DNA from: Streptomyces decoyicus
Lineage (GTDB): Bacteria; Actinomycetota; Actinomycetes; Streptomycetales; Streptomycetaceae
Direction: 5' to 3'
DNA length: 64,000 bases
Assembly (NCBI RefSeq): GCF_019880305.1
Contig: NZ_CP082301.1
Span: 4,340,001 to 4,404,000, forward strand
Of this stretch, positions 7,623 to 15,048 are shown piece after piece (positions within the stretch are counted from its first letter, which is position 1; every line of letters starts with the position of its first letter). A program made the position numbers and the translations under genes. Under the pieces are notes generated by a model. That model saw nothing but the letters and a program-made list of their open reading frames with translations. It ran no database searches and was not told the origin of the DNA.

Positions 7623-7949
7623 TCAGGCGAGGTAGTCCGACAGGTCGCGCTCGATCGCGGCCTTCGGCTTGGCACCGACGATGGTCTTCACGACCTCGCC
7701 GCCCTGGTAGACGTTCATGGTCGGGATCGACATGACGCCGTACTTGGCGGTGGTTGCCGGGTTCTCGTCGGTGTTCAGCTTGGCGATGACGATCTCGTCG
7801 TGCTCGGCGGCAATCGCCTCCAGGGACGGGGCGACCTGGCGGCAGGGACCGCACCAGGTGGCCCAGAAGTCCACGAGGACGGGCTTGTCGCTCTTGAGGA
7901 CGACCTCTTCGAAGTTGTCGTCCGTGACGGTCACCGTGGCGCCGGCCAT
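7623..7949 (-). CDS. trxA: Thioredoxin
   Basis: A 108-residue thioredoxin, the cytosolic dithiol reductant recharged by TrxB. The active site WCGPC is at residues 32-36 (FWATWCGPCRQVAP), and the conserved cis-proline is in SIPTMNVYQGG. The ATG at 7949 lies 45 bases after trxB on the same strand, so the two are probably co-transcribed from the sigma-R promoter at 9028-9054. The length is typical. Confidence 0.96.
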   Translation of the reverse strand: MAGATVTVTDDNFEEVVLKSDKPVLVDFWATWCGPCRQVAPSLEAIAAEHDEIVIAKLNTDENPATTAKYGVMSIPTMNVYQGGEVVKTIVGAKPKAAIERDLSDYLA

Positions 7950-7994
7950 GGCAGTCTCCTTACTGGGGTGGGTGGTGGGAAAGCTGGGTGCGGA

Positions 7995-8966
7995 TCAGAC
8001 GGTCGCGGTCTTGTCCGGCTCGGAGGCCTCGCTGTCCGACAGCGCAGCGAGGAACCGCTCGGCGTCGAGGGCGGCGGAGCAGCCCGTGCCGGCTGCGGTG
8101 ATCGCCTGGCGGTAGGTGTGGTCGACAACATCGCCCGCGGCGAAAACGCCCTGAAGGTTGGTCCGCGTGCTGGGCGCATCGACCTTGAGGTAGCCCTCGT
8201 CGTCCAGCTTCAGCTGACCCTTGAAGAGCTCGGTCCGCGGGTCATGGCCGATCGCGATGAAGAGGCCGGTGACGGGGAGCTCGGAGGTCTCGCCTGTCTT
8301 GCGGTTGCGCAGCGTCAGACCCGACAGCTTGCTCTCGCCGTGGATCTCGGCGACATCGCTGTCCCACACAAACTTGATCTTCGGGTCGGCGAAGGCACGA
8401 TCCTGCATCGCCTTGCTGGCCCGCAGGGTGTCACGGCGGTGGACGACCGTGACCGACTTGGCGAAGCGGGAGAGGAAGGTGGCCTCCTCCATCGCGGTGT
8501 CGCCTCCGCCGATGACGGCGATGTCCTGGTCCTTGAAGAAGAACCCGTCACAGGTGGCGCACCAGGAAACGCCACGGCCGGACAGCTCGTCCTCACGGGG
8601 GAGCCCGAGCTTGCGGTGCTGGGAGCCGGTGCTGACGATCACGGTCTTCGCCCGGTGCACATTTCCAGCGGTGTCCGTGACGGTCTTGATCTCCTCGGAG
8701 AGGTCGACCGAGACAATGTCGTCCGGCACAAGCTCGGCGCCGAAGCGCTCCGCCTGGGCGCGCATGTTGTCCATGAGGTCCGGCCCCATGATGCCGTCGC
8801 GGAAACCGGGGAAGTTCTCCACGTCGGTGGTGTTCATCAGCGCGCCTCCGGCGGTGACGGCACCTTCGAAGACCAGCGGCTTCAGGGACGCGCGGGCGGT
8901 GTAGAGCGCTGCGGTGTAGCCCGCGGGCCCGGAGCCAATGATGATCACGTTGCGGACGTCGCTCAC
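7995..8966 (-). CDS. trxB: Thioredoxin reductase
   Basis: An NADPH- and FAD-dependent enzyme that reduces thioredoxin. The 323-residue product has the FAD motif IIIGSGPAGYTAAL near the N-terminus, the redox pair CATC (SWCATCDGF) around residue 143, the NADPH motif IGGGDTAMEEA, and the C-terminal FAD motif GVFAAGDVVD. GTG 8966 (MSDVRNVIIIG) behind GGAAG was chosen; an in-frame extension to 9029 adds a non-conserved stretch. Expression is likely induced by disulfide stress through sigma-R. Confidence 0.96.
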   Translation of the reverse strand: MSDVRNVIIIGSGPAGYTAALYTARASLKPLVFEGAVTAGGALMNTTDVENFPGFRDGIMGPDLMDNMRAQAERFGAELVPDDIVSVDLSEEIKTVTDTAGNVHRAKTVIVSTGSQHRKLGLPREDELSGRGVSWCATCDGFFFKDQDIAVIGGGDTAMEEATFLSRFAKSVTVVHRRDTLRASKAMQDRAFADPKIKFVWDSDVAEIHGESKLSGLTLRNRKTGETSELPVTGLFIAIGHDPRTELFKGQLKLDDEGYLKVDAPSTRTNLQGVFAAGDVVDHTYRQAITAAGTGCSAALDAERFLAALSDSEASEPDKTATV

Positions 8967-9027
8967 GGGTGTCTTCCTTGTCTCTGCCGACTGCTTGCTG
9001 GGGGCTCTCGGAACTCTCACCCCACCC

Positions 9028-9054
9028 AACGGATCCTACGGGCCGAGCATTCCC
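9028..9054 (-). promoter_or_regulatory. Sigma-R (disulfide stress) promoter of trxB-trxA
   Basis: On the minus strand GGGAAT, an exact 18-base spacer, and GTT match the SigR consensus GGGAAT-N18-GTT. It lies about 60-90 bases upstream of the trxB GTG. In S. coelicolor, trxBA is a known SigR target. Confidence 0.85.
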
Positions 9055-9081
9055 GGAGTGTCACAGCGCACTTCTCGTCGC

Positions 9082-10029
9082 TCAGTCTCGCTGGTACGAG
9101 TGAGACAGCAGGACCTTTCCGGGAGCCGGCGGCGTGGCGGAGACACAAGAGGAACTGACGACATACGCGGAGACGCGCTTCGGGTCGGTCGGGTTCGGCA
9201 GCACCACGAGGTAGGCGTCCTTGCCCTGGTATCGGGTGTGGCTGGACGCGAGCGGAGTCTCCATGCGCTTGATCCCGAGGCGGACACACGACGGGATGGT
9301 GTCGGCACCGCCGCGCAGCGTCGACTCCGGGGAGGTACGCGTGCCGATCTCCGGGGACTTGTGCGAGCCCTTTGCCGCCAGCAGATCGTGGACATGCGAC
9401 CCAAGGCTGGCGGCGGTCAGACCGGCCGCACGATCCGTGGTCTCTTTGGGGGTCGCGGTGGTCCGGCCAGGGCTCTTTGCCTGTGTGCCGTCGACGGCTG
9501 CGTTCTGGATGAGCAGGCCGCCGAAGCTGAAGACCGCCGCGGCCGCAGCGCTACTGAGCAGAATCCGGGGCCAGCGCCGTGCACGGGACGAGCGCACGCC
9601 GGGTGACTGGCGACCGGGCCCGGACGAGCCCCGGGGCCGCCCGGACGGCCGTGCGGGCGGCGTGGCACCGCGGGGCAGCTCGTCGGTTTCACGTGAAACA
9701 GTGACGGGGAGCGTGGCTGTTTCACGTGAAACATGAGCCCCGGCGCCGCCGGGGGCAGTGGCATCCAGCAGCGCCTCGGCAGCAAGGGCGGCATCGATGC
9801 GGCCGGACACGTCGGCCGGCATCCGGACCGGGCCAGGGAGAGTGCCGAGCAGCGCCCGGATCTCTTCCAGGGATGCGTAGACGTCATCGCACAGCGGGCA
9901 GCCGACGAGATGCTCACGTACATCCGCGCTGCGGGAGGGAGAAAGCAGCCCGTCCGTGAGGTCGGAAATCTCGGAGACTTCCGGGTGCTCACCTGTGGGG
10001 TGCTCACCCGTGCCGGTCGTCGACGTCAC
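9082..10029 (-). CDS. Zinc-type anti-sigma factor, single-pass membrane protein
   Basis: A 315-residue ZAS-family anti-sigma factor. The N-terminal domain carries the H-x3-C-x2-C motif at H40, C44 and C47 (EHLVGCPLC). A membrane span follows at about residues 152-172, then an extracytoplasmic C-terminal domain that may sense envelope signals. Its GTG start overlaps the end of the upstream ECF sigma gene by 4 bases, the usual sign of a cognate pair. Two parS sites inside the gene encode VSRET at residues 100-104 and 111-115, in the cytoplasmic linker. Confidence 0.85.
   Translation of the reverse strand: MTSTTGTGEHPTGEHPEVSEISDLTDGLLSPSRSADVREHLVGCPLCDDVYASLEEIRALLGTLPGPVRMPADVSGRIDAALAAEALLDATAPGGAGAHVSRETATLPVTVSRETDELPRGATPPARPSGRPRGSSGPGRQSPGVRSSRARRWPRILLSSAAAAAVFSFGGLLIQNAAVDGTQAKSPGRTTATPKETTDRAAGLTAASLGSHVHDLLAAKGSHKSPEIGTRTSPESTLRGGADTIPSCVRLGIKRMETPLASSHTRYQGKDAYLVVLPNPTDPKRVSAYVVSSSCVSATPPAPGKVLLSHSYQRD
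9686..9699. other. parS site in the anti-sigma gene (first)
   Basis: A perfect parS. On the minus strand it is read in frame as Val-Ser-Arg-Glu-Thr, residues 111-115. Confidence 0.93.
9719..9732. other. parS site in the anti-sigma gene (second)
   Basis: A perfect parS, 33 bases from the previous site and read as Val-Ser-Arg-Glu-Thr, residues 100-104. Confidence 0.93.
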
Positions 10030-10721
10030 GCTCGCCCACCTCCGCCCTTCACGGCACCTGTGTCCTTCGGCCCTGCCGTCGGTGGGACGGATGTCCCCTG
10101 CGCCCGGTTCCTTCCCCCGCTCGTGGGTTTGCTATCCCCGTTGTCGGCGCGCAGATGGGTGACCAAGGGGAGGAGTCGAGCGCGGCCCCGCGCGCAGCGG
10201 CTTTTCACCGTGCCGGTGGGGATATCGAGGATCGCCGCGGCTTCCGCGACGGGGTAGCCCTGCATATCGACGAGGACGAGCGCGGCACGCTGCTCCTCGG
10301 GAAGAGTGCGCAGGGCGCCGAGCAGTTCCCGGTGCAGATCCTGGCGCTCGGCAGGGGCCGCGGCGGATTCCTCGGGCTCGAGAAGCTGCTCCAGCCGCTC
10401 GGTCTCGGCAACGGGCGAGGTGCGCCGAGAGGCGGCCTTGCGGGCCCGGTCCAGACAGGCATTGACCGTGATGCGGTGCAGCCAGGTCGTCACGGCGGAC
10501 TGCCCGCGGAAGGTGTGGGCCGCGCGATAGGCGGAGACCAGGGCGTCCTGGACGGCGTCGGCGGCCTCTTCGCGGTCACCGAGGGTGCGCAACGCCACCG
10601 CCCAGAGCCGGTCGCGATGGCGCCGGACGATCTCTCCGAACGCGTCGGGGTCGCCCTTTACGTGCAGGGCAAGGAGATCGGCGTCGGTTGGTATCGAAGC
10701 CTTGTCGCTGTCGGTGGACAC
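10026..10721 (-). CDS. sigM: ECF RNA polymerase sigma factor (SigM-like)
   Basis: A group 4 sigma factor. Region 2 lies at about residues 20-90 (AVQDALVSAYRAAHTFRG and TTWLHRITVNACLDRARK), and region 4 at about 130-195 (LPEEQRAALVLVDMQGYPVAEAA and TGTVKSRCARGRARL). A 30-residue disordered tail follows. GTG 10721 (MSTDSDKASIP) is my choice; TTG at 10757 would add 12 residues. It overlaps its anti-sigma partner by 4 bases. The name follows the gene normally found beside trxB in Streptomyces; what signal it answers to is not visible here. Confidence 0.85.
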   Translation of the reverse strand: MSTDSDKASIPTDADLLALHVKGDPDAFGEIVRRHRDRLWAVALRTLGDREEAADAVQDALVSAYRAAHTFRGQSAVTTWLHRITVNACLDRARKAASRRTSPVAETERLEQLLEPEESAAAPAERQDLHRELLGALRTLPEEQRAALVLVDMQGYPVAEAAAILDIPTGTVKSRCARGRARLLPLVTHLRADNGDSKPTSGGRNRAQGTSVPPTAGPKDTGAVKGGGGRA

Positions 10722-10825
10722 GGGCCCCCCGGCCGTAGCTGCCTGATCTCGGTCCAATTGAAGCCCGCCAGGTCATGAATGTAAATGCTGTCGAAAGGCG
10801 GCGGTGAGCAGGCAGGTGGCCGATA

Positions 10826-10850
10826 TACGCCGTTCTCACGTGGGCGTTCC
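10826..10850 (-). promoter_or_regulatory. Candidate ECF-type autoregulatory promoter of sigM
   Basis: On the minus strand GGAAC, 16 bases, then CGTA, the form recognised by many ECF sigma factors. It lies about 100 bases upstream of the GTG and just beyond the terminator of the preceding gene. Confidence 0.5.
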
Positions 10851-10873
10851 GCACAGAAGCAGCGCCCAAGGGT

Positions 10874-10908
10874 GTGGGGCTCCGGTCCATACCGGACCGG
10901 AGCCCCAC
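10874..10908 (-). terminator. Terminator between the pseudokinase gene and sigM
   Basis: Perfect 15-base-pair hairpin (GTGGGGCTCCGGTCC with its complement), loop ATACC. It follows the pseudokinase stop and precedes the sigM promoter. Confidence 0.8.
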
Positions 10909-10944
10909 CACTGTCCTGGACGGTCGTGCCGCCTCACCACCTGC

Positions 10945-12666
10945 TCAGCTGGTGAAGGACACCTCTGTCACACCCTGCCGGTACCCGGCGCTGGTGTACC
11001 CGTCACCCGGCGCATACGGCATCGCGGTCAGCCACACGACGACGTAGCGCGCCTTTTCCGGCTGCTTCAGCTTGACCTTGGCCGTCGAGTCCGCGGTCCT
11101 GCCCGTTCCGAGCTGCCGCATGGAGCTGAGCGGCTCGGACGGGGAGAGTGAATTGGCTGCATAGAGCGTCACGGTGGTGTGATCGCCGGTGTAGTGCAGG
11201 CCGATCGACGCGCCGCTTATCTGCTGTTTCGAGCCCAAGTCGTAGACGAGGCCGACGCCCTTCTTGAAGGCCGGGTTCAGATCAGGGCCCTCGTGATAGC
11301 CCTTGCTGCCCCAGTAGGTGCTGGGGTTCCCGTCATAGGTGTCCTGCGCCTGATTCGCGTGCTGCGGCTGACCGTCGGGGTAGTACTCACTACCGTCCAC
11401 GATCTTGATCGGCTTGCCCTGGGGCTTCTTGGCCCCGCCGCTGCTCGGCTGCGAATTGCTCGGGTCGTCCTGGTCCTTCTCGCGCTTCAGCAGGGTGTCC
11501 GCCAGCTGCCAGCTGCCCAGTCCCAGCGCCGCGATGAGCAGCGCGGAGACGGACCACTTGAGCGCCCGGCCGGTACGGCTCTGCAGCGGGGGCGGCGGAG
11601 TGGCGACGGGCTGCGTCGCCCGGGTCGACTGCGCCGCCTGCCCCGGCGACTGCCGGTAGCTGCCCTGCTGGAATCCCGTGCGCTGGTACGGCGGAGGTGT
11701 GGTGAAGGAGGTCTCCGGAGGCCGGATACGCGGCATGGCCGCGACGGCCTTCGCCAGCTCCTCCGGGGTGGTGCACGGCTGTTCCTGCCGGGAAGCCGTG
11801 GCGCCATCGTTGATCAACGCACGCATGGCGAGCTCGGACAGCCCACGATGAACGCCGGCCCGCACCTGGTCGGGCGCGATGAGACCGACGCCCTTGGGCA
11901 GGCCGGTGAGGCCATGGGCATCGTTCTCGTACGGCCAGCGCTGCGTCAGCGCGGCATAGAGCAGCGCACCGATCGCCTCCGTGTCCGTGCGCTGCGGGTG
12001 CTCGCAGGTGATGCCGCGCAGCGCCGCCATGACGGCCAGCCCGCGGATGCGGTACTGCCCGGACTCCGTACGCAGCACCGAGCCGGGCGTGATCCGCAGA
12101 TGGGACAGGCCCTCGCGGTGCGCGGCGGCCATGGCCTGGGAGACCTGGCTGACGAGCTGGTAGGCGTCGTGCGGCTCCAGGGGGCCGTTCGCGAGCACCG
12201 TGGTGAGCTCGGTGGCGTCCGGCAGCCACTCATGGACCACGTAGACGAGGTCGTTCTCCTCGACGGCGTCCAGGACCTGGACGAACCGGGGGTCACCCAG
12301 CAGTGCCGAGGAACGGGCGGCGGACAGCACCGGCCGCGCCCGCGGATGGTCGGCGGGCAGGATATGCACGCCGACGGCGCGGCGCAGCTTTTCGTCGACC
12401 GCGCGCCAACTACTGAATCCGTCCAGACGGGTGACGCACTCCTCGAGGCGGTAGCGTCTGGCAAGCTTGTGGCCGCTGTGCAGCTCCGGTGGCTCGGCTT
12501 CGATCGCCGCGGCACGCTCCTCGTCGGTGCCTGCGGCGTCCTTTTCCCCGCCGGATACCTTCTCGGCCTTAGCACCGTCGTCCGTGGCCTTACCCGCCTT
12601 GGCGGTCAGCGGTTCCTCACCGCTCGTGTCAGCCACGTCGACGGCAGCCGTGCTCCGTTCCGCCAC
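10945..12666 (-). CDS. Membrane-anchored pseudokinase linked to MurJ
   Basis: A 573-residue protein with an N-terminal Ser/Thr-kinase fold at about residues 70-320, a Pro/Gln-rich linker, one membrane span (SVSALLIAALGLGSWQLA) and an external domain resembling discoidin-type carbohydrate binders (QDTYDGNPSTYWGS, LVYDLGS). Catalytic residues are missing: the VAVK lysine is replaced in AVGVHIL, HRDLKPxN reads HLRITPGSVL and DFG reads RGL, so it should not phosphorylate. In Mycobacterium the same domains are fused to MurJ (MviN); here they form a separate gene 107 bases downstream of murJ. GTG 12666 (MAERSTAAVD) was chosen; the longer frame upstream overlaps murJ. Confidence 0.85.
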   Translation of the reverse strand: MAERSTAAVDVADTSGEEPLTAKAGKATDDGAKAEKVSGGEKDAAGTDEERAAAIEAEPPELHSGHKLARRYRLEECVTRLDGFSSWRAVDEKLRRAVGVHILPADHPRARPVLSAARSSALLGDPRFVQVLDAVEENDLVYVVHEWLPDATELTTVLANGPLEPHDAYQLVSQVSQAMAAAHREGLSHLRITPGSVLRTESGQYRIRGLAVMAALRGITCEHPQRTDTEAIGALLYAALTQRWPYENDAHGLTGLPKGVGLIAPDQVRAGVHRGLSELAMRALINDGATASRQEQPCTTPEELAKAVAAMPRIRPPETSFTTPPPYQRTGFQQGSYRQSPGQAAQSTRATQPVATPPPPLQSRTGRALKWSVSALLIAALGLGSWQLADTLLKREKDQDDPSNSQPSSGGAKKPQGKPIKIVDGSEYYPDGQPQHANQAQDTYDGNPSTYWGSKGYHEGPDLNPAFKKGVGLVYDLGSKQQISGASIGLHYTGDHTTVTLYAANSLSPSEPLSSMRQLGTGRTADSTAKVKLKQPEKARYVVVWLTAMPYAPGDGYTSAGYRQGVTEVSFTS

Positions 12667-12773
12667 CGTCGTTCCTGCCTCCCCATCCGTTGCAGGCTCA
12701 ATGAGCCAAGACAATTGTGCCCACAGTCCGCCACTATGCACGACACACGGTGGCAGTCGATGGTTGTGCTCAA

Positions 12774-15002
12774 TCAACGCCCAAGCTTCGACCGGACCAT
12801 GCCGACCAGGGCGTTCAGTTCCTCGATGCGCATTTTGCGTGCAGCTACGTAGAACACGGCCAGAAGTGCGGCGGAGCCGGCGACCAGAGCGGCCAGCGAC
12901 CCGAGGAACCCACTGCCGAGCGTCTGCATGATCCCGTACACCGCGGCCCCCGAGATGATCGTGGCCGGGATGCTGGCGCCCGCCAGCCGTGCGTAGGTCC
13001 GGACGACATGAGCGGTGTCGAGGTCGCCGTCCATGCGCTTGCTCAGACGGCGCCAGGCCACGCCCACGCCGATGATGTATGCCAGGCCGTAGGAGGCCGC
13101 CATGCCGACCACGGCCCACTGGGCGGGCAGGACCAGGAAGCAGAGACCGGAGGCCGCGGCGTTGACGGCGGCGACGATCACGGTGTTGTAGAAGGGGGTG
13201 CGGGTGTCCTCGTACGCGTAGAAGGCGCGGAGGACGACGTACTGCACCGAGAACGGGATCAGCCCCACACCGAAACCCATCAGCATGTAGCCCATCGGGA
13301 TGCCGGCGCCGGACGAGCCGTAGACCAGCGTGCACAGCGGGATGCCGAGGGAGAGGAAGCCGAACGAGATCGGGACGATGGCGACGGCGGAGGTGCGCAG
13401 GCCCTGCGACATGTCGTCGCGGACGGCTCCCGTGTCACCGTCGTGCGCGGACCGTGCCAGCCGCGGCAGCAGCGCGGCCATGACGGAGACGGTGATGATC
13501 GCCTGCGGCATGTTCCAGATCAGCTGTGCGCTGGCGTAGGAGATGAAGCCGGTGCCCGGGTGGCCCTGATCGTTGGCGGTGTTGCCGGCCCAGGTGGAGA
13601 GCTGGGTGACGACGAGGACGCCCGCCTGGTTGGCGAGCACGAACAGCACGGTCCACTTGGCGAGCTTGGCGGCCTTGCCCAGGCCGTGGCCACGCCAGTC
13701 GAAGCGCAGCCGGAGCTTGAAGTCGGCGTCGCGCAGGTACGGGATCATCGCCAGCGCCTGGACGACCAGCCCGAGAAGGGTGCCGATCCCCAGGAGCCGG
13801 ATGCCCTCGTCGGGGATGGTGGTGACGCCGATGTGCGAGGTGTTCGCCGTGCCGTAGACCCAGATGAACAGGCCGAAGGTGGCGATCATGACGATGTTGT
13901 TGAGGACCGGGGTCCACATCATCGCGCCGAAGCGGCCGCGGGCGTTGAGGATCTGTCCCATCACGACATGCAGACCCATGAAGAAGATCGTGGGTACGCA
14001 GTAGCGGGTGAACGCGACGGCGACCTCGTTGGCCGCCGGGTCACGGGAGATGTCGAAGGAGACCAGTTTCACCAGGAGCGGCGCCGCCACGACCGCCAGC
14101 ACCGTCAGCGCGCCGAGAATCACGATGACCAGCGTCAGGAGCCGGTTGGCGTAGGCCTCGCCACCGTCGTCGTCCTCCTTCATCGCGCGCACCAGCTGCG
14201 GGACGAAGACGGAGTTCAGACCGCCGCCGATGGTCAGGATGAAGATCATCGTCGGAAGCTGGTAGGCGACCTGCCAGGAGTCACCGAGCACCGCACCACC
14301 GAGGGCCGCGACGATCAGTGCCGAACGGACGAAGCCGGTGAGACGCGACACCATCGTGCCGGCGGCCATGACCGCGCTGGACTTCAGCAGCCCGGAGGCG
14401 CGGCCCCCGGAGGGCTTGCCGGCCGCCGCCACGGGGGCGGGCTCCGGCTCCGGCGCGGGCTGGTGGGGCACGGCCTCCGGTCCGGGCGCCGCACCGGCCA
14501 CCGGGGGGCCCATCGGCGCGGGAGCGGGGTGCTGGCCCTCGTAGGACTGCTGGTCCCGGAAGAGATGCGCGAAGGCATCGGGCTCCGGACGCTCGTCGGC
14601 GGCCTGGGTGATCAGGTCGTCGACACCCACGAACTGTGTCGTCGCGGCGGCATCGCCGTACGGGAGGTTGCGGGTCGGGCCTTGCGGCTCGGGCGGCGGG
14701 GGCGAGGCCCACAGCTGCGGGTCGGGCGTGTGGCGGCCCGCGGCAGGCTGCTGGTAGAGCGGATGCGCGGGCTGCCCCGGGGGCGGCGGGGGGTGCGCGG
14801 CACGGTCGTAGAGCGCCTCGGTCACCGGATCCTGGGCCGTCGGGTCCTGTGCGCGGTGCGGGTCGTTGCGGTAGGCGTCCTGGACATAAGGGTCCTGGAC
14901 GTAAGGATCCTGGTCCCCGGGCGGCGGGGGCGTCGGAGGGACCGGCCCCGTGGGGTCGCCATTGGCGCCCCGGCCCCGGTCACCGTCGTACGGCGCATTC
15001 AT
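12774..15002 (-). CDS. murJ: Lipid II flippase MurJ (MviN)
   Basis: A polytopic MOP-superfamily flippase that moves lipid II across the cytoplasmic membrane for peptidoglycan synthesis. In the 742-residue product, residues 1-225 are a Pro/Gln/Asp-rich disordered cytosolic head. About 14 membrane spans follow, starting at SSAVMAAGTMVSRLTGFVRS, the typical MurJ opening with its conserved arginines. NARGRFGAMMWTPVLNNIV and YAYEDTRTPFYNT are also family signatures. It is followed on the same strand by the pseudokinase that probably regulates it and preceded by the DUF6049-like gene 46 bases upstream. Confidence 0.94.
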   Translation of the reverse strand: MNAPYDGDRGRGANGDPTGPVPPTPPPPGDQDPYVQDPYVQDAYRNDPHRAQDPTAQDPVTEALYDRAAHPPPPPGQPAHPLYQQPAAGRHTPDPQLWASPPPPEPQGPTRNLPYGDAAATTQFVGVDDLITQAADERPEPDAFAHLFRDQQSYEGQHPAPAPMGPPVAGAAPGPEAVPHQPAPEPEPAPVAAAGKPSGGRASGLLKSSAVMAAGTMVSRLTGFVRSALIVAALGGAVLGDSWQVAYQLPTMIFILTIGGGLNSVFVPQLVRAMKEDDDGGEAYANRLLTLVIVILGALTVLAVVAAPLLVKLVSFDISRDPAANEVAVAFTRYCVPTIFFMGLHVVMGQILNARGRFGAMMWTPVLNNIVMIATFGLFIWVYGTANTSHIGVTTIPDEGIRLLGIGTLLGLVVQALAMIPYLRDADFKLRLRFDWRGHGLGKAAKLAKWTVLFVLANQAGVLVVTQLSTWAGNTANDQGHPGTGFISYASAQLIWNMPQAIITVSVMAALLPRLARSAHDGDTGAVRDDMSQGLRTSAVAIVPISFGFLSLGIPLCTLVYGSSGAGIPMGYMLMGFGVGLIPFSVQYVVLRAFYAYEDTRTPFYNTVIVAAVNAAASGLCFLVLPAQWAVVGMAASYGLAYIIGVGVAWRRLSKRMDGDLDTAHVVRTYARLAGASIPATIISGAAVYGIMQTLGSGFLGSLAALVAGSAALLAVFYVAARKMRIEELNALVGMVRSKLGR

Positions 15003-15048
15003 CGCTGCCCCACCTCATCCGTCGCCGGCCATCCGGCCCCGCCATCTA

